Part shown: piece after piece, positions 1 to 8,776 of the stretch
How the letters are laid out: each line of letters starts with the position of its first letter
Numbering within the stretch: position 1 is the first letter of the stretch
Translations under genes and position numbers: made by a program
The notes under the pieces: model-generated
What the model was told of the DNA's origin: nothing
The model's input: the letters and a program-made list of their open reading frames with translations, nothing else
Database searches by the model: none
Source: Rickettsiales bacterium
Lineage (GTDB): Bacteria > Pseudomonadota > Alphaproteobacteria > Rickettsiales > UBA998
Direction: 5' to 3'
Assembly: GCA_028279475.1 (NCBI GenBank)
Contig: JANQNR010000017.1
Coordinates: 1 to 64,000, forward strand
Length of the DNA: 64,000 bases

Positions 1-41
1 CACTACCGCATCGAACACAATCCATAAAACACTCCTATCAT

Positions 42-1553
42 TTACGACAGAAGAACAGCAACATATAATAATGAAATATATCTTAATGTAACAATGCCGG
101 AGAAAGCCAGTTTTAGCAGGGTTCGCTTCGCTTCAAAACTTCCCTTAGCCCATAATTTCTGCGGGTTTGACAGCAACAGCATGGTGAGTTCTAGCACGTC
201 ATCAAAACGCCGCATGGCTGGCGCTGTTTTGAGCGACTTTTCCTGCGCGATGAGCTTTTTATGCTCCAGCGCCTCGATGCGTTCTTCATACGCGGCAATG
301 ACGCGCGGACTGGTCGCCTGCATGATGCGTGAGATAAGCTGCTTAATGTCCTGCTCTGCCGTTTTGACCTCGTGCTTGAAGGACTCAGCAGCCCGCTGCG
401 CAATGCTATAGTGCGCATCCCATGCCTGTTTGAACATCGCCTTGATCAGCCCATGTGCACCGCGTGGCGGCTGCATGGTGCCAAGTAACATCTCAAACTC
501 ACCTTCAATCTTATCACGTGGGATGGATTTGCCGTACTCAGTACACCCTTTGGTCTGGCAGAGATAATAGGCGTAATATTTGGTGTTGCCTTTGGTCCAG
601 CTTGAGCGCAAGGGTACGTTACAGGATGCACAGGCCACCGCACCACGCAGGACAAAATCCTTGCTGATGTCTTTACGTGCGGGAAGATACCCCGTGTCTT
701 TGCGCCGTTGCTGGATTTTTTCAAACGTCTCCAGCGAGATCAACGCATCATGCTGCGCCTTGCGGCGCGACACGTTTTGTCTGGGTGCTTCCAGATAGCC
801 TGCGTAGAGAATCTGGCTTAATATCCGCGCCATGGTCTGATTGCGTATCTCACCGCTGGCTAAGTCTTTCGGGAATTCCGGCTGGCTCTCTAAAAAACGC
901 TTCACCTCCGCTTGGCTGGCAAAACGCCCACTGGCAAAGCCTTCCAACGCGTCAGTGAGAATACTGGCGAGTGGCTCATGTTTGACCAGTTCCTTGCCAC
1001 CCGCTTTGGATTTCACGTATTTGTACCCCACAGGCGCACGAAACGTCCAAAAGCCTTTTTCCAACCGTGCCTTGGTTTTCTGGCGCGTCTGGCGTCCGTT
1101 TTGTTCACGCTCCAATTGCGATTGTGCGGCCAGCATGGTGTCGATGAATGTGCCTTCGGGCGTATCATCCACGGAAAAGTTCAGATATTCCGTGCGTGCA
1201 TTGCACTGTTCCAGCTTCTTTTTGATGGCTAAATGAACCGCGGTTTCACGTGCAAAGCGTTTATGGTCATCAAACACGACCACATAGCGCTTGCCGGAGT
1301 CTTTGTGCTGGTGCAGATAATGCAGCAGGTCACGTAATGCCGGACGGTCTTTAATGTCCACCCCGCCGGACACGGTTTCCACAAAGACACGCTCCACGCT
1401 GTAACCACGCCGCATAGCATGTTCTAAACAGCGATGTTCCTGGCTTTGCAAGCCTGACCCTTCGGTGGTTTGTTTTTTATCCGACACACGGCAACAAATC
1501 AGCGCCGTTTCCTGTGGTGGTGGCACGTCAGGTTCATCGTGATGGGTGGTCAT
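42..1553 (-). CDS. Large serine recombinase (site-specific integrase)
   Basis: 503-residue recombinase that would integrate or excise the element by a phosphoserine mechanism. The N-terminal resolvase domain (about residues 17-165) carries the motif CCRVSDKKQ, whose Ser is the expected nucleophile, and the conserved FDDHKRFAR segment. A recombinase domain (about 190-285) and a zinc beta-ribbon with two Cys pairs (CASC near 310, CQTKGC near 335) follow, then a helical, probably coiled-coil tail. This order is standard for large serine integrases. The start is supported by GGAGG eight bases upstream. It lies at the extreme left of the window, next to small genes of a mobile element, so the attachment site is probably within or just left of bases 1-41. 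Family assignment is secure; its att target is unknown. Confidence 0.93.
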   Translation of the reverse strand: MTTHHDEPDVPPPQETALICCRVSDKKQTTEGSGLQSQEHRCLEHAMRRGYSVERVFVETVSGGVDIKDRPALRDLLHYLHQHKDSGKRYVVVFDDHKRFARETAVHLAIKKKLEQCNARTEYLNFSVDDTPEGTFIDTMLAAQSQLEREQNGRQTRQKTKARLEKGFWTFRAPVGYKYVKSKAGGKELVKHEPLASILTDALEGFASGRFASQAEVKRFLESQPEFPKDLASGEIRNQTMARILSQILYAGYLEAPRQNVSRRKAQHDALISLETFEKIQQRRKDTGYLPARKDISKDFVLRGAVACASCNVPLRSSWTKGNTKYYAYYLCQTKGCTEYGKSIPRDKIEGEFEMLLGTMQPPRGAHGLIKAMFKQAWDAHYSIAQRAAESFKHEVKTAEQDIKQLISRIMQATSPRVIAAYEERIEALEHKKLIAQEKSLKTAPAMRRFDDVLELTMLLLSNPQKLWAKGSFEAKRTLLKLAFSGIVTLRYISLLYVAVLLS

Positions 1554-1556
1554 AAT

Positions 1557-1859
1557 TTAGTCCTCCGTTTCTGGTTGTTGGGGTGCATGTAATATCTCAG
1601 GATCAAGTGATTCTACCATATCGCGACTCAGGAATGTTGAAGCGCAAGCCTTTTTGTCGAGTTTTCCACAACTCTTTGCATTCAGTGCCTGCTGCACCGG
1701 ATGCACGCCAAAACCCATGGCGACACATTCGCAGATGACATTCCAGAGTGCTTGCAGAAATTCCCGTTTTTCTTCTTCGCTGGCGTCGCAGTGTTCAAGA
1801 AAATGGGCATAGGCTTCATAGTCAATCGTGAGGGTTGGTGTTTTGGGTGGTGTGGTCAT
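1557..1859 (-). CDS. Hypothetical protein upstream of the recombinase
   Basis: 100-residue acidic soluble protein with no domain I recognise. It contains several cysteines (ICECVAMGFG, KSCGKLDKKAC) and a helical N-terminal half. AAGGA lies upstream of the ATG, and its stop is three bases before the start of the recombinase, so the two are probably co-transcribed. It could be an accessory or regulatory protein of the integrase; that is inference from position only. Confidence 0.7.
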   Translation of the reverse strand: MTTPPKTPTLTIDYEAYAHFLEHCDASEEEKREFLQALWNVICECVAMGFGVHPVQQALNAKSCGKLDKKACASTFLSRDMVESLDPEILHAPQQPETED

Positions 1860-2006
1860 GGCGGGGTTCCTTTTGGTTGCTGTATCGGGTTCCGCCGTTA
1901 TCCGCCTTTTACTCTTGCGGGCAGCGATAGGAATAGTATCCTAGATTACTCAAAAAAGCAAGGGCGATAACAGCGTAACCGACTCTTTTTCATTAATTAT
2001 TCTCCT

Positions 2007-2435
2007 TTACCGTTGTGGTTCGCGGGGTGGTGTGGGTGCATGGTCCTGTATGCGCTCCGCTGTGTGCTGAGGCGTGGGTGCGGCCTGCGACAGGGCGGCG
2101 TCGCGGGCGGCTTGCATATTCTGCATATCCTGTGCGTGGCGCTCTTGCTTTGCCATATGGGCAACATCATCCTGCTGCGGAGCGTGTGGCTGCGTTCGCT
2201 GCTGCTGTTGCCTGTGCTGAATATGCGCATAGGCCTGCGGAATCATATTCTGGAGTTTCAAGAGATCATGCTCATTGAAGTTCCGGCTTTCCTGCCAGCG
2301 TCCCTGATCGTCCTTATAGAGCTTACCGATGGTGATGTTATGCCAGACACGGTTTTCATGCTGGTTCTCATAGAGCGCCATGGTGACAGCACCGTCTTTA
2401 AATTTCTGAACAGGTTTGTTGGTTTGGGTACTCAT
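2007..2435 (-). CDS. Hypothetical mobile-element protein with Gln/His-rich tail
   Basis: 142-residue protein. The first ~65 residues form a compact domain (KFKDGAVTMALYENQ, then KLYKDDQGRWQESRNFNEHD). This resembles small proteins that are common on alphaproteobacterial conjugative elements, with a beta-rich fold reminiscent of ssDNA-binding proteins. That resemblance is remembered, not computed. The second half is low-complexity, rich in Gln, His, Pro and Ala, and probably disordered. I chose the ATG at 2435 over an upstream TTG because AAGGAG is correctly spaced from it. It is the last gene of the minus-strand transfer module. Confidence 0.7.
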   Translation of the reverse strand: MSTQTNKPVQKFKDGAVTMALYENQHENRVWHNITIGKLYKDDQGRWQESRNFNEHDLLKLQNMIPQAYAHIQHRQQQQRTQPHAPQQDDVAHMAKQERHAQDMQNMQAARDAALSQAAPTPQHTAERIQDHAPTPPREPQR

Positions 2436-2471
2436 AGTCAAATCTCCTTTTCATGAGTGGTTGGTTAATTG

Positions 2472-2834
2472 TTATCTGCGCGGCTGGTACGTTGGTTGGT
2501 AGACATGCGCCTGCTGATGTTCGGGTTGCGGCTGGTGTTGCGCCGCCTGTGCCATGGCGTGGGCGCGTTGTGCGGCCATCCAGCCTGCGTTATAGTGCGC
2601 ACGCAGAACAGGCTCTCGGATATGCTGGGGTGGGTGCATCTCATAGGTGGCGCGTGTGTGATCGGCCATGCCGCCGCTGCGTCCCCCTTGCTCCTCCCGG
2701 CGCTGTGCTTCGGTCTTTGCCAAATCCTGATATTGCGCCCGCACCAGCGGGTCGGTCATGGTGAAGTCGCGCCGCAGCGATGGCACCTGATCCGGCGCAA
2801 TCCATGGGCCGTATATTTCATCAGCAAAACTCAT
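2472..2834 (-). CDS. Hypothetical protein of the transfer module
   Basis: 120-residue protein without a recognised domain. The N-terminus is ordered-looking (MSFADEIYGPWIAPDQ) and the C-terminal third is rich in Ala, Gln, His and Pro, like the tail of the next gene downstream. GAGGTGGG precedes the ATG, and the start overlaps the stop of the upstream 77-residue gene by four bases, which implies translational coupling. Function unknown; probably an accessory transfer protein. Confidence 0.65.
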   Translation of the reverse strand: MSFADEIYGPWIAPDQVPSLRRDFTMTDPLVRAQYQDLAKTEAQRREEQGGRSGGMADHTRATYEMHPPQHIREPVLRAHYNAGWMAAQRAHAMAQAAQHQPQPEHQQAHVYQPTYQPRR

Positions 2835-3064
2835 CGTCCCACCTCACTGCTGTCCATGATGACAATCCAGTGGCAGCGGAAAAAATAATGACCCGCCACC
2901 AGCCCGCGTGAGCCGAGGTACGTGCAGTTATCATCCCCGATCCACACATGCGGCCCTGTGGTGAAGGTGAAGAAGGCAACCGTCACCCATGTCGGCCACA
3001 AAGCGAGGGTTTTGGCTGTGAAGCGGAACAACGCCGCCAGACGGTATAAGCTGCGGTGAGTCAT
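2831..3064 (-). CDS. Small hydrophobic protein between coupling-protein gene and 120-aa gene
   Basis: 77-residue protein with a hydrophobic, Trp/Phe-rich centre (ALWPTWVTVAFFTFTTG) that could be membrane-associated. It starts with ATG overlapping the stop of the coupling protein (ATGA) behind a good GGAGG, and it overlaps the next gene by four bases, so it is embedded in the operon. No family recognised. Strong ribosome binding site and tight coupling argue that it is real despite its size. Confidence 0.65.
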   Translation of the reverse strand: MTHRSLYRLAALFRFTAKTLALWPTWVTVAFFTFTTGPHVWIGDDNCTYLGSRGLVAGHYFFRCHWIVIMDSSEVGR

Positions 3065-4974
3065 GATCGCCTCCAGAAGATGAGTGTGTTTAATATGCGT
3101 TCCCCCGCCGACTGGAGCCTCCAGCGCACTCGCCAGTGCAACGGGAAACGCCGCTTGCCCAGACGTACTTTGATTCTGGTGAGATAGGCTTTGGGGTAAA
3201 ACGGATTACGCCCGACCTGTTTGCGCCACGGATGAATGGCGGAGTAAGATGGCAAAGTGGTGAGAACAGGCTTGCTGTTGCGGATAAACAGGATGGTCTT
3301 ATCGGTGCGGCGGATTTCATCCATCGTCATGAGGGGGCGCGCATCTTCCTGTGTGGTGTGGCCTTTGACGCCATATTCATCGCGGGTGGAGTTGAAGGAC
3401 TCCGTGATAATCGCACGCTGCGCCAGCATTTTCTGAATCAGCTCCAGTGTTTCCGGGTCGCTTTGTTGCGGCAGGAACTGGAGGATTTCTGCATTAGAGA
3501 GCAGCGTAGAGACGGCCTCCTTGCCGTAGACTTTCCGGTACGCAAACAGTGACTGGATGAAGCCATGCCACCTTATACCCAGCTCCCTCCCGAAAGATTG
3601 AAGCTCCGGCAGGCCAAAGACTTCGATATTGGTACACTCGTCCCCGATGATGGTCAGTTTATTATGCTTGTTCGGATGACGCTTCCATTCGGTCAGTGCT
3701 GCCCACTGGATCAAGGAGGCTTGCTGCAACTGGCGCACAGACGCACTCGGATCAACGCAGATAAACATATGGGTCGGGATGCCGCCGTCTTTCATCTGAC
3801 CCGGACGGAAGGTAGAATGGGACATGATTTTATGGGCCCGGCTGGTCTTTGAGAAGGGTGCCAGCGCCTGCTGCGCGCCCTTGCTGAAACTCTCATAGGC
3901 ATTGGAGTCCGTGTTTTGCAACATACTCAGCAGTTCCGCCGCCTGTGCGCGGTGATGGTCGATAAAGGCTTTGACATCCGCCGGATCATGCAGCCCGGAC
4001 GTTGCCCAGAATGCGCTCTCCAATGGCATGGCAGGTGAGGTTTCACCATCCTCACCAGCCAGTTGCCCGGTGATCCACAGACATTCTTTCATTAAGGCCT
4101 CACGGCTGCTGACAAGATCATAGGCATGGCCCAGATTGCCCTGCGGGCCATAGGTTAGGATGCCCTGACGGTTGGTGAAGATTATCAGGCCACGCCCGCC
4201 TTCACGAAAATAGAAATTACCGCCTGCATCGCTTTCCGGTTCCGGCAAAAGCTGCATCGCCTGTTCCGCCAGATCGTCATTGACCATTAAAATACCATCA
4301 GGACGAAAGAAATTATCCGAGATAATATTATTGGTATTATAGCAGGCACTCTCCCCCAGACTATCCGTATCCATCCCGCCCAGATTGACGATATGGACGC
4401 GGTGGCCGAGGCGTTTGAGGAAGGGCAGCAAAATATGCACATTCGCCGTTTTAAAATCCATGACCAGCAACGGTTCACCGCCCTGCGCCAGTGCCATGCT
4501 GGTCGGGATGACCACCCCTTCGCCTTTACCTGCCCCGGCAGGGCCAAAGGTCACCGCGTTCGACTTATATGGCACCATGATCAGCCTGCCACGGGCTTTT
4601 CTGTCCGGCCCGGCATATTGCCCCCACCATGCCGTCCAGCCATAATGCGCCCAGACCGCATGGCGGATGTCCTTCCACATTGCCCAGCCACCGGACGCTT
4701 TATGATAACGGGGCGTGCGGCTGGCGACTTTCTCCAGCCAGTCGGCGGTGCGCAGGAACGACCATTCCAGCACCTTGATACTACACACCCCGATCACCCC
4801 AGCCACCAGCGCAGGCAGCGGATGGATCACCGCCCCCTCATACACAGGCGTATAGATCGGCTCCTCCAGCCGCCCCAGCACATGCCATGCGCCCACGCCT
4901 ATAGCGGCAGGCATCACAGGCACCGTGGTGTGCGTCCGTGGATGGGATTCACCTTGCCAGAACGGTGCGCTCAT
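3061..4974 (-). CDS. Type IV coupling protein (VirD4/TraG-like ATPase)
   Basis: 637-residue conjugation ATPase that would link the relaxase-DNA complex to a type IV secretion channel at the inner membrane. The N-terminal ~100 residues are hydrophobic (PALVAGVIGVCSIKVLEW), consistent with the usual membrane anchor. Walker A is GPAGAGKGEG (about residue 145) and Walker B is LTIIGDECTN (about 440). The segment RPLMTMDEIRR near 550 is typical of TraG/VirD4 C-terminal regions. I prefer the ATG at 4974, with TAGG upstream, over the TTG at 4992, because it avoids overlap with the preceding gene. No VirB channel genes are visible in the window. Confidence 0.92.
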   Translation of the reverse strand: MSAPFWQGESHPRTHTTVPVMPAAIGVGAWHVLGRLEEPIYTPVYEGAVIHPLPALVAGVIGVCSIKVLEWSFLRTADWLEKVASRTPRYHKASGGWAMWKDIRHAVWAHYGWTAWWGQYAGPDRKARGRLIMVPYKSNAVTFGPAGAGKGEGVVIPTSMALAQGGEPLLVMDFKTANVHILLPFLKRLGHRVHIVNLGGMDTDSLGESACYNTNNIISDNFFRPDGILMVNDDLAEQAMQLLPEPESDAGGNFYFREGGRGLIIFTNRQGILTYGPQGNLGHAYDLVSSREALMKECLWITGQLAGEDGETSPAMPLESAFWATSGLHDPADVKAFIDHHRAQAAELLSMLQNTDSNAYESFSKGAQQALAPFSKTSRAHKIMSHSTFRPGQMKDGGIPTHMFICVDPSASVRQLQQASLIQWAALTEWKRHPNKHNKLTIIGDECTNIEVFGLPELQSFGRELGIRWHGFIQSLFAYRKVYGKEAVSTLLSNAEILQFLPQQSDPETLELIQKMLAQRAIITESFNSTRDEYGVKGHTTQEDARPLMTMDEIRRTDKTILFIRNSKPVLTTLPSYSAIHPWRKQVGRNPFYPKAYLTRIKVRLGKRRFPLHWRVRWRLQSAGERILNTLIFWRRS

Positions 4975-4981
4975 CTTAAAC

Positions 4982-5572
4982 CTACCCGCCAATCAATGTG
5001 GGCTGGCAAACAGAACGGGCGAAGTCTAACGTATCCTGACTAACCCCCGCTTTGTGTAAGGTGGAACGGCTGATCTCAATGTCTCCCGATGATGCATCGC
5101 GAAAATGCAGGGTACGATTCTCATTGACCTCACCACTGTGGAGATTGATATAACAAAAATAGGTGGGGCGCTCATGGATATTGAGCTTGGTATAGCGTGT
5201 ACCAATGCCCACCGTTAAGTCGCTATGCGGATCATTATGCGTGTCAAACAGCGTGATCATATCGACCTCATTCTCCACACGCTCAATCGCAGAGAGCTTA
5301 CCCTCTATCTGCGCCACATCATCCTGTAACGCTTGACGCTCCGCTTTCAATCGCGCCAACTCTTCCAGATGTGATGGGCAGTCAGGCCGCTCCACCCCCA
5401 CCGCACATTGCAGCATCACCGCCTCAGGTGCATTGCGGTCCACATATTTGATAAGGTAGAGTCCCGTCAGACCAATGCCACACAGAGCCACCAATACGGC
5501 GCAACTCATCAGCAACATCTGACCAAAGGCCGATAGGCTCGTATTGGCAATCTTATGAAAGAATTGTTTCAT
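4982..5572 (-). CDS. Hypothetical membrane-anchored protein
   Basis: 196-residue protein with one N-terminal transmembrane segment (MLLMSCAVLVALCGIGLTGL), then a coiled-coil stretch (SHLEELARLKAERQALQ) and a beta-rich C-terminal domain. Probably periplasmic and anchored by its N-terminus. AGGAG precedes the ATG. It sits directly upstream of the coupling protein and downstream of a multi-spanning membrane protein, so an envelope role in DNA transfer is plausible but inferred. No family recognised. Confidence 0.7.
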   Translation of the reverse strand: MKQFFHKIANTSLSAFGQMLLMSCAVLVALCGIGLTGLYLIKYVDRNAPEAVMLQCAVGVERPDCPSHLEELARLKAERQALQDDVAQIEGKLSAIERVENEVDMITLFDTHNDPHSDLTVGIGTRYTKLNIHERPTYFCYINLHSGEVNENRTLHFRDASSGDIEISRSTLHKAGVSQDTLDFARSVCQPTLIGG

Positions 5573-5581
5573 GATATTCTC

Positions 5582-6859
5582 CTATTTCTCTTCATGTGAA
5601 TGTTGCGTTTTTGTTGCCTCCAGCGCGTCACGTTTCGACTGCACTATCGAACGGGCGACAAACAGGAAGCTGATCAGCCAGAGCGGGAAACTGTCTGTGG
5701 CCACGGCAATGACGATGGTGCTGAGGTTGCTGCGCCAATACCGCGCCATCGCCTCATCGACGCTCAGCATCTGCTCCGGTGGCAAAGCCGCATCATGCGC
5801 ATCATCCGCAATCAGTGTCTCGATAATCTCCGATGACGCCGCCAGAGACTGTTTCAGATTGACAATCGCCTGATGCTGCCTGCGGCGAAATGCACTGCCT
5901 GTGTCGCCTACACTATTGACCGCCCCTTCCAGCATCTGCATTTGTGAGCGCAACGTATCGGCGACCCGCTCGGCGCTGACGTCAGCCAGTAATTTGTGCA
6001 TCAGGCGATCCTGATCCTTGAACTGCTGCTGACGTTCAAACACCGTGATCGCCGTATTGCGTGGAATGGCTTCCATCTCTGCTAAAATGGCAGTTGCCTG
6101 ATCGCGGCGTGTTTCCGTGGCGCTGACTGTCTTGTGCAGGATGTCGATGATGGTGTTCAGACCCTCACAGCTACCTGCATACAGGCTGGCAGTTTGCCCC
6201 ATACCGCGAGAGCCTGTGAGTGCGCCATACTCCCGTTCATCATGGGCTTGCTTGCACACAGAGACCTGTTGCAGTTGCAGGCTTTTGGCCGCGCTCGTGG
6301 CATGGATGGAATCCTGCATCGATGCCTGTACATACTTTTCCCATGCAATCGTCCGGTCACGCAACGCTAGAATAATGCTTTTTTCCGCGCTGGTTGCCAA
6401 GATCGCGTTATAGGTTGAGATGGCTCCAACGAACGGAATCAGTGCAACTGTCAGCATGATGAGTTTTCCGCGTTGCGCTCTCGTGGCGTGGGTGGCTAAT
6501 CCAAACAGCAGCATGGTTGCGCCACCAATCATGATCGCCGCCACAATCGCCGTCATCGCCGCTGTAATCATGCCTTCCGTGTTCGCGGCATGAGCCTCGA
6601 TCTTGGCATCAAATAACCCCTTGGTCGTCAACCACGAAGACAGGCAGATAAATGGAAACGCCATAAACCGGATCATCCGCTCCCAGACCAGCAACGCACG
6701 TTCCAGCCTGTCTATGTCCTGCTCGCATGGCGTAAGCGATTGGTGTTTTTTTACCGACCCGGAATTCTTGTTTTGCTTCCTGCCAGCATCGTGTGTCGTG
6801 GATGTGAAGAAAGTCACAGTCTTCTTCACACCATTTATCAAAGGACGAAAGATTTTCAT
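5582..6859 (-). CDS. Hypothetical multi-spanning membrane protein of the transfer module
   Basis: 425-residue protein. Three hydrophobic segments lie in the first 190 residues (FMAFPFICLSSWLTTKG; AMTAIVAAIMIGGATMLLFG; LIMLTVALIPFVGAIST) and one near the C-terminus (STIVIAVATDSFPLWLISFL). A long helical, probably coiled-coil, soluble region lies between them. GGAGGG precedes the start, which lies just after the stop of the upstream gene. The topology (large loop between membrane segments) resembles membrane partners in conjugation operons, but I cannot assign a family. Confidence 0.72.
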   Translation of the reverse strand: MKIFRPLINGVKKTVTFFTSTTHDAGRKQNKNSGSVKKHQSLTPCEQDIDRLERALLVWERMIRFMAFPFICLSSWLTTKGLFDAKIEAHAANTEGMITAAMTAIVAAIMIGGATMLLFGLATHATRAQRGKLIMLTVALIPFVGAISTYNAILATSAEKSIILALRDRTIAWEKYVQASMQDSIHATSAAKSLQLQQVSVCKQAHDEREYGALTGSRGMGQTASLYAGSCEGLNTIIDILHKTVSATETRRDQATAILAEMEAIPRNTAITVFERQQQFKDQDRLMHKLLADVSAERVADTLRSQMQMLEGAVNSVGDTGSAFRRRQHQAIVNLKQSLAASSEIIETLIADDAHDAALPPEQMLSVDEAMARYWRSNLSTIVIAVATDSFPLWLISFLFVARSIVQSKRDALEATKTQHSHEEK

Positions 6860-6862
6860 AGC

Positions 6863-7195
6863 TCAGCCCTCCCCATCATCAGAGGTGACATCATCCGCCG
6901 ACACCTCGCCATAGCGTGGCTCTTCAAACCATGCCGCCATATCCGCAGGCATCGGAGTCTCCCAAAACGGCACGCCATCCGGCGTGGCCGCATACACCGC
7001 AGTAGTCACATCCCACTGCGACATCCCCGCACCATCCGCAAACAACATCACATCCGTCAGCATCGCCACCGCCGCCACATCCCGCGATCCTGTCACATCC
7101 AGTCCTTTAGGAGGACGTAGCGGGGTGATAATCAGCGTACCATGATGCTCGTAATCAGTTGTTTCAATTGTATTATTTGGAATGTCTTGTCCCAT
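6863..7195 (-). CDS. Hypothetical acidic protein, first gene of the transfer operon
   Basis: 110-residue acidic protein rich in Asp and Thr with no recognised domain. A strong AAGGAG lies eight bases before the ATG. It is followed at three bases by the membrane-protein gene, so it probably heads the minus-strand transfer operon running to about 2.0 kb. Its promoter must lie in the short divergent region shared with the AT-rich plus-strand gene at 7285. Function unknown. Confidence 0.65.
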   Translation of the reverse strand: MGQDIPNNTIETTDYEHHGTLIITPLRPPKGLDVTGSRDVAAVAMLTDVMLFADGAGMSQWDVTTAVYAATPDGVPFWETPMPADMAAWFEEPRYGEVSADDVTSDDGEG

Positions 7196-7284
7196 AATAA
7201 GCTCCTTTTTTCTTTCTTATTTTGACAAGAACGGTTATGAATGCTGGCTTGGAGTGTGTATCTGGCTCTATTCTGTGGTGGTGT

Positions 7285-8316
7285 ATGTCAATTGATCTAG
7301 AAAGTCCCTATAATCAGAATGCTATTCGAGAGGTGCTTAAGCTTTATTGCAGCATGAAAAATAAGCCGTGGGGATTCCATCGATTACTGATGCGAATCAA
7401 CGATGTGCTTCCTGAAACATATCGAAAGTTTGACTATGAGAAGGAAAAGAACGCGTTGATAATACCATACGATAGTTTCAGAAAATTCCTAAAGGGGGCA
7501 ACAATTTTAGATACGCACATGATACCATTAGTCGAGTATATTAAAACAGAACCTGAGTTGCGAGACTATGAAGCATTTTTAGATGATGTGCATCTTTCAA
7601 AAATGCTGGGAAATAGCTGGATTAGTTATATTAATCGGAGCATCAGAAGCGCTCCTATACTGCGATTCAACACTAAAGACACGGCAGAGATAGAAAGAAA
7701 ATTATTTGTGGCAAACAATCAAGACAACGACTTAATCTTTCTTTATATCGAAAACATTGTTGGTACCTCGTTCTATAGGTTTACGCTACTTTGTAGCCCA
7801 TTGATTGCTGAACTATCGAAGCTATATAGACAGCCTGGTATGCTATTTCATAGTCTGAGAGAAGCTTTTGATCAGCAAGAAAGGATCGGTCATGATGCAT
7901 ATGATATACGGGCTGAGAAACACGCATACCATTATATCAGAAAAAATATTTCTAAAATAATCGACAACAAAAAATACCTTAACCTAAAGGGATATATGGT
8001 TCCAAGCATGTATAGGCTGAAACCAGAAACTAACGCTGATGACCGAAATGTAATTAGCCACTACAAAGGCTACACGGGATTTATCTACAGTCGCGAGGGA
8101 TATTCAGCACCAATTTATTTATCTTGGAATCAAAATAGAATGCTACTCTGTTACGCTACTGTTTATAATTCGGATACTGCATTTAACAGAATAGATTATT
8201 TTGAATGTTTCAGTAAACTTTACGACGATGATAGAAAAGCTTTCACACTACTAAATGAAGTGAAAGACAAACAAATATTAAAAGAATTTAAATTTTTTAG
8301 TTTTAATATATCGTAA
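7285..8316 (+). CDS. Unknown AT-rich accessory protein paired with an ankyrin protein
   Basis: 343-residue soluble protein, Lys/Tyr/Asn-rich, with no motif I recognise. Base composition is visibly more AT-rich than the flanking transfer genes, a sign of separate acquisition. I chose the ATG at 7285 (MSIDLESPYN) because the upstream in-frame TTG at 7222 adds a Cys/Trp-rich leader and neither has a clear ribosome binding site. The next gene begins two bases after the stop, so the pair is probably co-translated. The middle (about 130-320) alternates short strands and helices; a DNA-binding or effector role cannot be decided from sequence alone. Confidence 0.7.
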   Translation: MSIDLESPYNQNAIREVLKLYCSMKNKPWGFHRLLMRINDVLPETYRKFDYEKEKNALIIPYDSFRKFLKGATILDTHMIPLVEYIKTEPELRDYEAFLDDVHLSKMLGNSWISYINRSIRSAPILRFNTKDTAEIERKLFVANNQDNDLIFLYIENIVGTSFYRFTLLCSPLIAELSKLYRQPGMLFHSLREAFDQQERIGHDAYDIRAEKHAYHYIRKNISKIIDNKKYLNLKGYMVPSMYRLKPETNADDRNVISHYKGYTGFIYSREGYSAPIYLSWNQNRMLLCYATVYNSDTAFNRIDYFECFSKLYDDDRKAFTLLNEVKDKQILKEFKFFSFNIS

Positions 8317-8317
8317 T

Positions 8318-8761
8318 ATGCGTCATACTAAAAAGAAGTTGCCTTATGCCCCATTGAAGAACAAGGGAAACGAGCCGATAAAGCCAGATTATGATATTAT
8401 AGTATCGGTTCAAAAAGACGACTTTGAAGCCGTAAGTTATATAGTCCAAAATAGTCCTGAAGATATTTTGAATGTTCTGGATGCTGCTGGAAGTAACTCT
8501 TTGCACTGGTCTGTACATTTGAACAACCATGAAATTTTTGACTTATTAATTCAAGAAGTCGAAGATAAGAGAGCCGCGCTTACTAATAAGGACAATATGG
8601 GCAGGACATGTTTTGAAGAAGCTATTAGGAATGGTCACGAAAGAATGATAAACAAGATTTCTGAACTAATTGCCCCGGGCCATAATAAACACTGGGATGA
8701 CCCGCAAACATATGAAGCATCCGAAGTAATCGAAATACCTTTTCCTACGCCTGAAAATTAA
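8318..8761 (+). CDS. Ankyrin-repeat protein
   Basis: 147-residue protein. Two or three ankyrin-like repeats span roughly residues 28-115: DAAGSNSLHWSVHLNNHEIF and NKDNMGRTCFEEAIRNGHER show the usual G-x-(T/S)-x-L-H...A and N-G-H spacing. It lacks its own ribosome binding site and starts immediately after the stop of the unknown gene upstream, so translation is probably coupled. Ankyrin proteins mediate protein binding. Here it may bind the product of the upstream gene, for example as an immunity or adaptor partner, which is inference from the pairing. Confidence 0.75.
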   Translation: MRHTKKKLPYAPLKNKGNEPIKPDYDIIVSVQKDDFEAVSYIVQNSPEDILNVLDAAGSNSLHWSVHLNNHEIFDLLIQEVEDKRAALTNKDNMGRTCFEEAIRNGHERMINKISELIAPGHNKHWDDPQTYEASEVIEIPFPTPEN

Positions 8762-8776
8762 GCCTCATTGGAGTTA

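Noticed and set aside
4393-5043. 216-codon plus-strand frame
   Set aside because: Antisense to the coupling protein; Arg/His/Pro-rich without domain or ribosome binding site.
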